A DNA stretch of 59,903 nt from Brevundimonas diminuta 3F5N (GTDB lineage: Bacteria; Pseudomonadota; Alphaproteobacteria; Caulobacterales; Caulobacteraceae): the NCBI RefSeq assembly GCF_900163625.1, contig NZ_FUIE01000032.1, positions 1-59,903 on the forward strand. Direction: 5' to 3'. Of this stretch, positions 1 through 8,165 are shown piece after piece (positions within the stretch are counted from its first letter, which is position 1; each line of letters begins with the position of its first letter). Under the pieces are notes generated by a model that was not told where the DNA came from, made no database searches, and was given only the letters and a program-made list of their open reading frames with translations. The translations under genes and the position numbers were made by a program.

Positions 1-27
1 AGATCCTGCGCGAGGCGTAAGATAGAA

Positions 28-185
28 TTCTCCCTCCCCTTCATGGGGAGGGTGGCTGAGCCCGAAGGGCAAGGCCGGGTGGGGGCGGCGCCGCTGACGT
101 GGCGCCGCCCCCACCTGTCATATCCGCCCACCCCACCTGCTCGTCGCTGCGCGACGACCACCCTCCCCATGAAGGGGAGGGAGAA
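28..185. repeat. Nested inverted-repeat intergenic element (REP/MITE-like)
   Basis: The outer arms at 28-55 and 158-185 are perfect 28-bp inverted repeats of each other, and each arm is itself near-palindromic (CCCTCCCC...GGGGAGGG). Inside lies a second perfect inverted repeat, 15 bp per arm at 78-92 and 101-115, around an 8-base loop. No open reading frame fits the element. It lies just upstream of the glycerophosphodiesterase gene, so it may form structure in that transcript. Related but not identical palindromes occur at 5225-5350, 45905-46067 and 59878-59903. It resembles non-autonomous palindromic repeats scattered between genes. Confidence 0.8.
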
Positions 186-223
186 ATCACGCGCCTGTCA
201 CGTGCACCCCCTACCCTCCGCGC

Positions 224-1264
224 ATGATCGCCGCCATCCTGACCGCCGTCCTCCTGTCGTCGAGCCAACCGGCCATGTCCGCTTCCCCTGCCAAACCAAT
301 CGTCATCGCCCATCGGGGCGCATCCGGCGAGCGGCCCGAACACACCCGCGCCGCCTATGCGCTGGCCGTCGACCAGGGCGCGGACTTCATCGAGCCGGAT
401 CTGGTCATGACCCGCGACGGCCATCTGGTCGTGCGCCATGAGAACGAGATCGGCGAGACCACCGATGTCGCCGACCGTCCCGAATTCGCCACGCGCCGCA
501 CCACCCGCAACATGGACGGCGTTCCCATCACCGGCTGGTTCACCGAAGACTTCACCCTGGCCGAGCTGAAGACCCTGCGCGCCCGCGAACGGCTGCCCGC
601 CCTGCGTCCCGCCTCGGCCGCCTCCGACGGCCAGGAGCCGATCCTGACCTTTGACGAGGTCGTCGCCATCGCCCGCGACGCCGGCGCCCGCACCGGCCGC
701 GTCATCGGCGTCGCGCCCGAACTGAAGCACCCGTCCCACTTCGCCGCCCTGAACCTGCCGATGGAAGATATCTTCATCGCGGCGCTGGAGCGCCACGGCC
801 TGACCGCCGCCGACGCCCCCATCCTGATCCAGTGCTTCGAGGTCGGGACGCTGGAACGGTTGAAGGCGCGCATTGATGCGCCCCTGCTGCAACTGATGCA
901 GGCGGGCGGCGGCCCCGCCGACCGGCCGGACCTGACCTACGCCGAGATGGCGACGCCGCAGGGCCTGGCCGAGATCGCCCGCTACGCCGACGCCGTCGGC
1001 GTGCAGGATCTGATGGTCGTTCCGCGCGACGATACGGGCCGCGCACTGGACGCCTCAAGCCTGACGGTCGACGCTCATACGGCGGGCCTGAAGGTCGTGG
1101 TTTGGACCTTCCGGGCCGAGAACCTGTTCCTGCCCGCGCAATATCGCGTGGGGGATGCGCCCGCCGACCACGGCGACCTGACGGGCTGGCTGAAGGCGAT
1201 CTACGCGCTGGGCGTCGACGCCGTGTTCAGCGACTTCCCCGCCGCCGCCGTGAAGGCGCGCTAG
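224..1264 (+). CDS. Periplasmic glycerophosphodiester phosphodiesterase
   Basis: The 346-residue protein is a GDPD-family hydrolase that cleaves glycerophosphodiesters to glycerol 3-phosphate and an alcohol. The N-terminus carries a hydrophobic signal peptide of about 22 residues, so it should act in the periplasm. The family signature HR...E.D...H is visible: IAHRGASGERPEHT near residue 28, IEPDLV near residue 58 and VVRHENE near residue 70. Length matches GlpQ-type enzymes. The chosen ATG is the one that gives the signal peptide. It converges on the ABC exporter gene, with a hairpin between them. Family assignment is firm; exact substrate is not. Confidence 0.9.
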   Translation: MIAAILTAVLLSSSQPAMSASPAKPIVIAHRGASGERPEHTRAAYALAVDQGADFIEPDLVMTRDGHLVVRHENEIGETTDVADRPEFATRRTTRNMDGVPITGWFTEDFTLAELKTLRARERLPALRPASAASDGQEPILTFDEVVAIARDAGARTGRVIGVAPELKHPSHFAALNLPMEDIFIAALERHGLTAADAPILIQCFEVGTLERLKARIDAPLLQLMQAGGGPADRPDLTYAEMATPQGLAEIARYADAVGVQDLMVVPRDDTGRALDASSLTVDAHTAGLKVVVWTFRAENLFLPAQYRVGDAPADHGDLTGWLKAIYALGVDAVFSDFPAAAVKAR

Positions 1265-1265
1265 C

Positions 1266-1286
1266 CCCTCTCCCGCCGGGAGAGGG
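1266..1286. terminator. Hairpin between convergent genes
   Basis: A perfect 9-bp stem (CCCTCTCCC / GGGAGAGGG) with a GCC loop lies directly after the stop of the phosphodiesterase gene and before the end of the convergent ABC gene. It has no strong T-tract on either side, so bidirectional terminator is a reasonable but unproven reading. It also resembles half of the palindromic repeat family. Confidence 0.45.
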
Positions 1287-1294
1287 CTCGCTCT

Positions 1295-3139
1295 TTACGT
1301 CCCCTGGAACTGAAGCTTCGCCAGACGCGCATAAAGCCCGCCCTTGGCCGTCAGCTCGGCGTGGGTGCCTTCCTCGACCACCTGGCCGCCGTCCATCACC
1401 ACGATACGGTCGGCGCGCAGCACGGTCGCCAGCCGGTGGGCGATGACCAGGGTGGTGCGCGCCTCCATCGCCTGATCCAGCGCGGCCTGCACCAGCCGTT
1501 CGTTCTCGGCGTCCAGCGCGCTGGTCGCCTCGTCCAGCAGCAAGATCGGCGCCTCGCGCACCAGCGCTCGCGCGATAGCCAGGCGCTGGCGCTGGCCGCC
1601 CGACAGGCTCTTGCCGCGCTCGCCTAGAGGCGTGTCGAAGCCTTCCGGCAGGGCGTCGATGAAGCCCAGCGCCTGAGCCTCAGCGGCGACGGCGCGGGCT
1701 TCGTCCAGCGTGGCGGCCTCGCGGCCGAAACGGATGTTCTCCAGCGCCGAGCCCGAGAACAGCGGCGCCTCCTGCGACACCCAGGCGAAGCGGTTGCGCA
1801 CATCGACCGGATCGGCCGCGCGCACGTCCACGCCGTCCACCGACACCAGGCCCGACTGCGGATCATAGAAGCGCAGCAGCAAGCGGAAGACCGTCGACTT
1901 GCCCGCCCCCGACGGCCCGACCAGAGCCACCGTCTCGCCCGGCCGCACGGTCAGGCTGAAGCCCTTCAGCGCGGGCAGATCAGGACGGCCCGGATAGGCG
2001 AAGTCCACCGCCGACATCGACACCTCGCCGCGCGGCGGCTGAGGCAGGGCGACCGGACTGGCGGGCGGCGCGATGGCGGGGGTCGCCCGCATCAGCTCGT
2101 CGATCCGCTCCATGGCGCCCGCCGCCTTCTGCACGTCGCCCCAGCTTTCGCCCAAAGCCCCGACAGCGCCCGCCGCGAACACCGACAGCAGGACAAACTG
2201 CAACAAGGCGCCCGGCGTCATGGTCCCGGCGATCACGTCCTGCGCGCCCAGCCACAGCACCAGCGTCACGCCGCCGAACATCACCATAATGATCATGGCG
2301 GTCATCACGCCGCGCGCCCGCATCCGCTTCAGGGAGACGCCGAACGCCTCCTCCACCGCCGCGCCGAAGCGGCCGATGGCGCTCTTTTCGCGGCCGAAGG
2401 CCTGAACCGTCTCGATGGCGTCGACGCTTTCTCCCGCAAAGCCCACGGCCCCGGCGAAGGTATCCTGCGACTGCACCGTCAGGCGGCGCACCACGCGGCC
2501 GAACAGGAACAGCGGCACGATCAGCACCGGCACGATCAGCAGGACGAAGCCCGTCAGCTTGGGGCTGACGAAGAACAGCAGGATCACCCCGCCGATCAGC
2601 GTCAGGAAGTTCCTCAGCGCATAGCTGACCGAGGTGGTCAGCAGGGTGTCGACCAACTGGATGTCCGTCGTCAGGCGCGACAGCACCTCGCCCGTCCGCA
2701 TATGGGCGAAGAAGACCGGGTCCAGCGTCAGGATGCGCTGGAACAGCGCCGTGCGCAGGTCGGCGATCATCCGCTCGCCCGTCTTGGTGACGTAGAAATA
2801 GCGCAGCGCCGTCGCCAGCCCCAGGATCACGGCGTTGAGACCCAGGATCAGGAACCACTTGTCGATATTGGCGCCGCCGTTCTCGAAGCCCTGGTCGATG
2901 GCGCCGCGCGCCGTCGCCGTCAGCGCCAGAGAAGCGACCGTCGAGCCTATCAGCCACACCGTCGCGATGGCCGCGTCCATCTTGTGACGCCCCAGGAAGG
3001 GCAGCAGCCGTCCCAGAGGGCGGATGTTGCGGCTCTTGGCGCGCTTGCCGCCCGCCTCGTCCATCTGTTCGGCCAGGACAGCTCCGGCGCCGGGGCGGCC
3101 GGTCGGCTGGGCGTGACGTTGAGGTTCAGCTTGGGTCAT
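1295..3139 (-). CDS. ABC exporter, fused transmembrane and ATPase domains (half-transporter)
   Basis: The 614-residue protein has a six-helix ABC-exporter membrane domain (about residues 40-335) followed by a nucleotide-binding domain. The ATPase motifs are complete: Walker A GPSGAGKST, signature LSGGQRQR, Walker B ILLLDEATSALD and an H-loop histidine in IAHRLATV. It should work as a homodimer in the inner membrane, in the MsbA/BmrA/lipid-drug exporter group. The substrate cannot be told from sequence. The ATG lies before a 30-residue polar cytoplasmic tail. The gene stands alone, convergent with the upstream phosphodiesterase gene. Confidence 0.88.
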   Translation of the reverse strand: MTQAEPQRHAQPTGRPGAGAVLAEQMDEAGGKRAKSRNIRPLGRLLPFLGRHKMDAAIATVWLIGSTVASLALTATARGAIDQGFENGGANIDKWFLILGLNAVILGLATALRYFYVTKTGERMIADLRTALFQRILTLDPVFFAHMRTGEVLSRLTTDIQLVDTLLTTSVSYALRNFLTLIGGVILLFFVSPKLTGFVLLIVPVLIVPLFLFGRVVRRLTVQSQDTFAGAVGFAGESVDAIETVQAFGREKSAIGRFGAAVEEAFGVSLKRMRARGVMTAMIIMVMFGGVTLVLWLGAQDVIAGTMTPGALLQFVLLSVFAAGAVGALGESWGDVQKAAGAMERIDELMRATPAIAPPASPVALPQPPRGEVSMSAVDFAYPGRPDLPALKGFSLTVRPGETVALVGPSGAGKSTVFRLLLRFYDPQSGLVSVDGVDVRAADPVDVRNRFAWVSQEAPLFSGSALENIRFGREAATLDEARAVAAEAQALGFIDALPEGFDTPLGERGKSLSGGQRQRLAIARALVREAPILLLDEATSALDAENERLVQAALDQAMEARTTLVIAHRLATVLRADRIVVMDGGQVVEEGTHAELTAKGGLYARLAKLQFQGT

Positions 3140-3271
3140 GGTCGCGCTCTTGCCCCGGATCGCACCCCGGTGTAAACGCCGCCCCTCGCTCCCGTCGCGC
3201 TCTGTGGCGGGATTCTCTAATTACGCGCAGTGACGGTCGGCATCGTCGTCGCGCAGAGACGGACAAGATCG

Positions 3272-3496
3272 ATGAAAGCGGACACGCACCCCGACTACCA
3301 CTTCATCACTGTTGTGATGACCGACGGCACCACCTACCAGACCCGTTCGACCTACGGTAAGGAAGGCGCCACGCTGAACCTGGACATCGACCCGACGTCT
3401 CACCCGGCCTGGACCGGCGGCAACCAGCACCTGATGGACCGCGGCGGCCGCGTCTCGCGCTTCAACAACAAGTTCGGCGGCTTCATCAAGAAGTAA
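3272..3496 (+). CDS. rpmE: 50S ribosomal protein L31, cysteine-free form
   Basis: The 74-residue protein starts [19 protein letters not shown] and contains HPAWTGG and [10 protein letters not shown], typical of bacterial L31. The zinc-binding cysteines of the classical form are absent, so it is the C-minus version, which does not depend on zinc. A longer in-frame start lies 42 bases upstream, but the family N-terminus is MK(A/K)D.HP, which fixes the start at 3272. It is a single-gene unit followed by a strong intrinsic terminator. Confidence 0.95.
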   Translation: MKADTHPDYHFITVVMTDGTTYQTRSTYGKEGATLNLDIDPTSHPAWTGGNQHLMDRGGRVSRFNNKFGGFIKK

Positions 3497-3524
3497 GCCA
3501 CGCTTGGTGCGACAAGTTCGCCAC

Positions 3525-3557
3525 AAAAGCGCCGGTCCCTGGACCGGCGCTTTTTTG
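3525..3557 (+). terminator. Intrinsic terminator of rpmE
   Basis: An 11-bp perfect stem (AGCGCCGGTCC at 3528-3538 pairing with 3541-3551) with a two-base loop is followed by a run of T. It begins about 30 bases after the rpmE stop. This is the canonical intrinsic terminator form. Confidence 0.9.
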
Positions 3558-3649
3558 TTGCCCGGAACACCGTTAACATGGGCGCGTTCGATTACTCGGG
3601 GCGTGGACGCTGGGTCCGGGCCGATATCGGACCACAAGAGTTACAGACG

Positions 3650-5206
3650 ATGAACCGACGGGAATTGGGCCTTGGCGTCGCCACGACGAGCCTGACGCTG
3701 GCAGCCGCGAACGGGGCGCTGGCCCAGACGCGCACCACGGACCCTCAAATCTTCATCGCCGGCTTCGACGCCCAGGCCGGTCGCCTGCCCGCGACCCAGC
3801 AGGCTGATGTCCGCGCCGTCTATCAACTGACCCAGGGCAAGCCGATCTGGACCGCCGACCGCCTGCGCGTGCTGCAGGAGGTCGCCGCCGGCGCCGAACG
3901 TCATGGTTTGCCCGCCGGGGACTTCTTCGACTTCGTGGGCCTGGCCGCCGACCGCGAAACGGCCGAGATCCGCACCACCGCCGCCGCCCTGGCCTACGCC
4001 AAAGTCCTGGCTGAAGGCCGCGTCCGGCCCGAAACGGTCGAAGAGCTGTGGGAGATGCAGAAGAACAGCGCCGACCTGCCGCGCGGCCTGGTCGACGCCG
4101 TGGCCGCCAACAAGCTGAGCCAGTGGTTCGACGCCCTGCCCCCGACGGACCTGGGCTACACCAATCTGTCGGCCGGCTACGCCCGCTATCGCCGCATCGC
4201 CCGCCAGGGCGGCTGGCCCGCCTTCCGTATCGGCGGCACCATCGAGCCGGGGACCAGCGACCCGCGTATCCCGGCCCTGACCGCCCGCCTGGCCGCTGAG
4301 GGCGACCTGAGCGCCGCCGCCGCCGAACGCCTGAAGGGCAACCTGGCCTATGGCCCTGAACTTCAGCAGGCGGTCCGCAGCTTCCAGACCCGCCACGGCC
4401 TGGGTTCCGACGGCCGCATCGGCGGCGCCACCCAGCGCTCGCTGACCGCCACAGCCGAAGATCGCGCCCGCCAGATCGCCCTGAACCTGGAACGCCGTCG
4501 CTGGCTGAAGCGCGACCTGAATCCCGAGCGGATCGAGGTCAACACCGCCGCCGCCATCATGGTCTACTGGAAGGACGGCAAGCCGGTTCACTCCAACCGC
4601 GTGGTCGTCGGCACCGCCGCCAACCAGACCCCCAGCCTTGAAAAGCCCTTCGCTTCGGTCGTGGCCAATCCGCCGTGGACCGTGCCCATGGGCATCGCCC
4701 GGCGCGAAATCCTGCCGAAGGGCCCCGGCTACCTCGCCGCCAACGACATGTACGTCAACGCCGACGGCTGGGTGGTGCAGCGCGCCGGTCCGAAGTCGTC
4801 GCTGGGCAATGTGAAGTTCGAGCTGCAGGACAGCTACGCCATCTTCCTGCACGACACCCCGGCGCGGGGCGCCTTCAACCTGTCGGTGCGCCAGCGCAGC
4901 CACGGCTGCGTGCGGGTGCAGGACGCCATCGGCTTCGCCCGCCTGCTGCTGTCGCCCGATCCCGAGCGTCTGGCCCTGTTCGACGCGGCCCAGGCCAGCG
5001 GCGAGACCAAGCGCGTGACCACCGGCCGGAACATCGGCGTGCGCCTGCTGTACTGGACCGCCTTCGTCGACGGTCAGGGCCGCGTCGCCTTCCGCGAGGA
5101 CGTCTACAAGCGCGACGCCAAGCTGGCCGACGCCCTGGGCATCGCCGTCAACCTGCCCCAGGTCATCGCCGACGCGCCGATCGATCCGGATGAAGTGACG
5201 CCGTAA
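3650..5206 (+). CDS. L,D-transpeptidase (YkuD/YcbB type) with peptidoglycan-binding domain
   Basis: The 518-residue exported protein resembles YcbB/LdtD enzymes that form 3-3 crosslinks between peptidoglycan stems. A signal sequence (MNRRELGLGV to about residue 25) is followed by a family-typical N-terminal domain. A PG-binding-1 domain lies near residues 228-268 (LQQAVRSFQTRHGLGSDGRI). The YkuD catalytic domain spans about residues 295-455. The catalytic motif is intact: H401 and S417-H418-G419-C420 followed by V-R-V. An in-frame ATG 72 bases upstream exists, but the signal peptide supports 3650. It sits alone after rpmE; substrate specificity (crosslinking versus lipoprotein attachment) is inferred. 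Confidence 0.9.
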   Translation: MNRRELGLGVATTSLTLAAANGALAQTRTTDPQIFIAGFDAQAGRLPATQQADVRAVYQLTQGKPIWTADRLRVLQEVAAGAERHGLPAGDFFDFVGLAADRETAEIRTTAAALAYAKVLAEGRVRPETVEELWEMQKNSADLPRGLVDAVAANKLSQWFDALPPTDLGYTNLSAGYARYRRIARQGGWPAFRIGGTIEPGTSDPRIPALTARLAAEGDLSAAAAERLKGNLAYGPELQQAVRSFQTRHGLGSDGRIGGATQRSLTATAEDRARQIALNLERRRWLKRDLNPERIEVNTAAAIMVYWKDGKPVHSNRVVVGTAANQTPSLEKPFASVVANPPWTVPMGIARREILPKGPGYLAANDMYVNADGWVVQRAGPKSSLGNVKFELQDSYAIFLHDTPARGAFNLSVRQRSHGCVRVQDAIGFARLLLSPDPERLALFDAAQASGETKRVTTGRNIGVRLLYWTAFVDGQGRVAFREDVYKRDAKLADALGIAVNLPQVIADAPIDPDEVTP

Positions 5207-5224
5207 GACGCACGCGCTCAGCTT

Positions 5225-5350
5225 TCCTCCCCACTGCGCGGGGAGGGGGACCGCGTAGCGGTGGAGGTGCTGGGACAGCGGAACCCTGCGGCCCCTCCGT
5301 TTCGTCGGCTATCGCGTCCGATCCACCTCCCCATGAAATGGGGAGGTGAA
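5225..5350. repeat. Paired palindromes, intergenic repeat
   Basis: Two short palindromes face each other between the transpeptidase gene and rcdA. The left one (CCTCCCC...GGGGAGG) lies near 5225-5247. The right one is a perfect 11-bp stem, CACCTCCCCAT / ATGGGGAGGTG, around a GAA loop, near 5325-5349. The DNA between them contains no gene. The arrangement matches the other CTCCCC-type elements in the window, though the internal sequence differs. It could also end both convergent transcripts. Confidence 0.65.
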
Positions 5351-5352
5351 CC

Positions 5353-5859
5353 TCAGCCGAAAGCCGCGCGCAGCAGGTCCATCTGGTTCAGGACGGGATT
5401 GGCCGGCGCCGTCGCCGGTTCGACGTACATCTGGCGGTCCAGATGCAGGACGCGATCGTAGAGTTTTTCCGCCCGCACGGCGTATTCGATCAGGGCGATC
5501 GGCAGATCGCCGCGACGCGGCTCCGTCTCGATGCGGCGGTCGGCCAGACGATAGCGGGGGTCGCCCGCCGCCTCGGCGCTCATGTCCTGCTCGCGCACGG
5601 CGCGCTGCACCAGCAGCCAGGACGCGATCTGCATCAACCGCGTGGTCAGCTTCATGCTCTCGCCCGCATAGGACAGGGCCGCCGCGCGCGACAGCAGGCG
5701 GGAGTCCTGCCGCCCGTCGCCGTCCAGATAGGCGGCGGTCTCCTCGACCAACTCCATGCCTTCGCGGAAGGTGCGCTCGAACAGCTCCGAGCGTGCGAAG
5801 TCCAGCACTTCGGCGCTGGCGAGGCGCGCCGGGGTCAGATCGGCTTCGATGGCTGTCAC
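5353..5859 (-). CDS. rcdA: RcdA, regulator of CtrA degradation (DUF1465)
   Basis: The 168-residue, largely helical protein matches the DUF1465/RcdA family; the stretch LSYAGESMKLTTRLMQIASW is characteristic. In Caulobacter, RcdA joins CpdR and PopA as an adaptor that hands the master regulator CtrA and other substrates to ClpXP at the cell pole. The start is GTG at 5859; no better ATG lies in the conserved region. The C-terminal tail is acidic to neutral and variable, as in relatives. A GATTC (CcrM-type) site lies about 60 bases upstream. Its genomic setting beside DUF1192 is familiar in alphaproteobacteria. Confidence 0.85.
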   Translation of the reverse strand: MTAIEADLTPARLASAEVLDFARSELFERTFREGMELVEETAAYLDGDGRQDSRLLSRAAALSYAGESMKLTTRLMQIASWLLVQRAVREQDMSAEAAGDPRYRLADRRIETEPRRGDLPIALIEYAVRAEKLYDRVLHLDRQMYVEPATAPANPVLNQMDLLRAAFG

Positions 5860-5918
5860 GGGCGTCTATCCATGCATCTCATGCATCCGCTGGGTGCAAT
5901 CGTCATGCCACGGAAGCT

Positions 5919-5923
5919 GATTC
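5919..5923. promoter_or_regulatory. GANTC (CcrM-type methylation) site upstream of rcdA
   Basis: GATTC lies about 60 bases before the rcdA GTG start. CcrM methylates GANTC in Caulobacterales, and some cell-cycle promoters respond to that state. Regulation here is only inferred from position. Confidence 0.3.
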
Positions 5924-5964
5924 TGCGGGAGAGGGCCGTCGAAACCGTCCCCAACCGTCCGCTC

Positions 5965-6168
5965 TCAGCGGAAGTTGAACAGCGCGTCGGCGGCGCTGCG
6001 CTGCGAGGACTTGCCGTCTATCGCCGCTCGGGACCGAGCGATCTCGGCCTCCAGGGCGGCGATCCGCTCCTGCAGTTCGTCCACGGCGTAGAGGTCCAGG
6101 TCTTCGCGTCCCAGGGCGGAAATGGCCTCGCCGCGCTGCGGCCGGGGCTCCAAGTCTTCGAAACTCAT
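5965..6168 (-). CDS. DUF1192 family small protein
   Basis: The 67-residue protein has a short N-terminal segment with LEPRP, then a coiled-coil region (VDELQERIAALEAEIARSRAAI), ending SAADALFNFR. This is the DUF1192 pattern, a short alphaproteobacterial family of unknown function. An upstream in-frame ATG exists, but AAGGAGG sits about 5 bases before the ATG at 6168, which settles the start. It is divergent from the quinone oxidoreductase gene and lies upstream of rcdA on the same strand with a 105-base gap. No function can be assigned. Confidence 0.8.
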   Translation of the reverse strand: MSFEDLEPRPQRGEAISALGREDLDLYAVDELQERIAALEAEIARSRAAIDGKSSQRSAADALFNFR

Positions 6169-6251
6169 CCTCGCCTCCTTGGCCATTCCGAGCATGACCT
6201 CCTATGTGAACGCCGCATTGAACCGGAATGCAAGCCAAGGGAGCCGCCGCC

Positions 6252-7235
6252 ATGTCCGCCGCCATGAAGGCCATAGAGATCGAAAACGGACGCGGCCCCG
6301 CCGACGCCCTGCGCCTGAAGACGCGCCCCCTGCCCGCGCCTGGTCCTGGCGAGGTCCGCATCCGCGTGCGTGCAGCGGGCGTGAATCGCCCCGACATCGT
6401 CCAGCGCGAAGGCCGCTATCCGCCCCCGCCGGGCGCCTCGGACATCCTGGGGCTTGAGGTCGCCGGCGAGGTCGACGCCCTGGGCGAGGGCGTGACGCGC
6501 TGGGCGGTCGGCGATCGGGTCTGCGCCCTGCTGGGCGGCGGCGGTTACGCCGAATACGCCGTGGTCGACGCCCGCCACGCCCTGCCGATCCCCGACGGCC
6601 TCGACTTCATCCAGGCCGCCGCCCTGCCCGAGACCGCCTTCACCGTCTTCGCCAACGTCTTCGAGGGCGGCGGACTGAAGGCCGGCGAGACGTTGCTGAT
6701 CCACGGCGCCACCAGCGGCATCGGCGTCATGGCCGTCCAGATGGCCAAGGCGGCGGGCGCTCGCGTCATCGCCACCTCGCGCGGCGCCGCCAAGGCGGAC
6801 GCCGCCCGCGCCCTGGGCGCCGACGTCAGTCTGGACGCCACCCAGGACGACCTGGCCGCCGCCATCCAGGAGGCGGGCGGCGCGGACGTGGTGCTGGACA
6901 TGGTGGGCGCCGCCTATGCCGACCTGAATCTCAACGCCCTAAAGGCCGGCGGACGCTGGGTGGTGATCGCGACCCTGACCGGCGCCAAGGCCGAGGTCGA
7001 CCTGATGCGGATCATGCTGAAGCGGATCGTGCTGACCGGTTCGACCCTGCGCAGCCGCCCGGCCGACGAAAAGGCCCGTCTGGCCGCCGCGGTCGAGGCG
7101 ACGGTCTGGCCCTGGGTCGCGTCCGGCGCCGTGAAGGCCCGGGTCGAAGCGACCTTTCCCCTGGCCGAAGCCGCCGCCGCCCACGCCCATCTGGAAGCGG
7201 GCGCCCACGTCGGCAAGGTCGTGCTGCTGCCCTAA
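6252..7235 (+). CDS. NAD(P)H quinone oxidoreductase, zeta-crystallin family
   Basis: The 327-residue protein is a zinc-free medium-chain dehydrogenase of the quinone oxidoreductase (QOR/PIG3-like) group. The N-terminal GroES-like fold includes GVNRPDIVQREGRYPPPPGA. The Rossmann nucleotide site is GATSGIGVMAVQMAKAAGAR near residue 150, followed by SRGAAKADAARALGAD. Zinc-binding cysteines are missing, as expected for the family. It would reduce quinones or enones with NADPH in the cytoplasm. The start at 6252 is preferred over an ATG 24 bases upstream because AAGGGAG precedes it. The gene is divergent from DUF1192. Confidence 0.87.
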   Translation: MSAAMKAIEIENGRGPADALRLKTRPLPAPGPGEVRIRVRAAGVNRPDIVQREGRYPPPPGASDILGLEVAGEVDALGEGVTRWAVGDRVCALLGGGGYAEYAVVDARHALPIPDGLDFIQAAALPETAFTVFANVFEGGGLKAGETLLIHGATSGIGVMAVQMAKAAGARVIATSRGAAKADAARALGADVSLDATQDDLAAAIQEAGGADVVLDMVGAAYADLNLNALKAGGRWVVIATLTGAKAEVDLMRIMLKRIVLTGSTLRSRPADEKARLAAAVEATVWPWVASGAVKARVEATFPLAEAAAAHAHLEAGAHVGKVVLLP

Positions 7236-7293
7236 AAGATAAAGGGCGGGAAGCCGCAGCCCCCCGCCCTCGCCTTTCGAACAGGCCGGTATT

Positions 7294-7956
7294 TTACCAG
7301 CGACCGCCGCTGCGCGCCGGGCGCAGGGACGAGATCCGGTCGTTCATGCCCGTGCTGGCCAGGTTCCGCATATCGCCGCGCACGATTTCGCAACGGCCGC
7401 GATAGTTGGCGTCTTCGCAGACTTCCCAGGTCCCGCGCGACAGACGGATCGAGCTGATCGCGTCGTTCATGCCGACGTTGCGCAGGTTCGGCACCTCGCT
7501 ACGGAAGCTCATCGACTGACCGCGGTAATCGGCGTCGCGATAAACGGTGATCGAAGACTGACCCCAGCCCCCGTTTCCGGGGCGGCCGTCGTCCCAACCG
7601 CCGCCGGGACGGCCCGGACGACCGTCATCCCAGCCGCCGCCCGGACGACCGGGACGACCGCCGTTCTCGAAGTCGCCCTGGAAGCGGCCGCAGACCAGGC
7701 GCCCGTCGCGGTTGACGATTTCCTCGCTGGAGCAGCGCGCCAGTTCAATCGAGGTTTCGCGCATGTTGCCCCGCATGTCGCGGCAATCGGCATAGAGGCG
7801 CCCCTGATTCACATACGACCCGCTGCAGCTCTGCGCATACGACCCGCGCGGCGCGCCACGCTGCATCACCTGCGCCTCCGCCGTGCTCACACTGACGACG
7901 GAAAAGCCGCCAGCCGTCATGGCCAAACCCGCTGCTGCAATCACGAACTTCTTCAT
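7294..7956 (-). CDS. Secreted CVNH-like domain plus beta/gamma-crystallin protein
   Basis: The 220-residue protein has a signal peptide (about residues 1-28), then a CVNH-like (cyanovirin homology) segment near residues 41-92 with SCSGSYVNQGRLYADC and RLVCG. A linker of two exact [12 protein letters not shown] repeats (residues 100-123) follows. The C-terminus holds two beta/gamma-crystallin Greek-key motifs (residues 136-213: ITVYRDADYRGQSMSF and WEVCEDANYRGRCEIV, each followed by a MND.ISS segment). CVNH domains bind glycans and crystallin domains often bind calcium, so an extracytoplasmic sugar-binding or envelope role is plausible but inferred. AAGGAG before the ATG at 7956 sets the start. 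Confidence 0.8.
   Translation of the reverse strand: MKKFVIAAAGLAMTAGGFSVVSVSTAEAQVMQRGAPRGSYAQSCSGSYVNQGRLYADCRDMRGNMRETSIELARCSSEEIVNRDGRLVCGRFQGDFENGGRPGRPGGGWDDGRPGRPGGGWDDGRPGNGGWGQSSITVYRDADYRGQSMSFRSEVPNLRNVGMNDAISSIRLSRGTWEVCEDANYRGRCEIVRGDMRNLASTGMNDRISSLRPARSGGRW
7588..7659 (-). repeat. Two 36-bp coding repeats in the glycine-rich linker
   Basis: Two consecutive 36-bp units encode the same twelve residues, [12 protein letters not shown], inside the secreted CVNH-crystallin protein. A third, partial unit (GRPGNGG) follows. Codons differ slightly between units, so the repeat is not a fresh duplication. Confidence 0.8.
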
Positions 7957-8124
7957 GACACGGTCTCCTTCGTGGTTCTCTCGGCGCACAACGCGTCCTG
8001 GCCCCCAATGTTCATCACGACAGATGAACCTTCGCTGTATGAAGACGACAGACGACGTTTTCATTTCGGCCAAGATCGCCTATAAAGACCTCCTCGCGCC
8101 CGGCCGAAAAGGTCGGGCGCCGTC

Positions 8125-8129
8125 GATTC
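8125..8129. promoter_or_regulatory. GANTC (CcrM-type methylation) site upstream of trcR
   Basis: A single GATTC lies 37 bases before the trcR start codon, within the probable promoter. CcrM-dependent control of trcR is an inference from position only. Confidence 0.3.
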
Positions 8130-8165
8130 AAACGCCCGTTTTTCGGGCCGCAACCGCCGGGATCC

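Noticed and set aside
7588..7659. Repeat in the crystallin gene as a CRISPR-like array
   Set aside because: Units are adjacent without spacers, in frame, and encode a glycine-rich linker.
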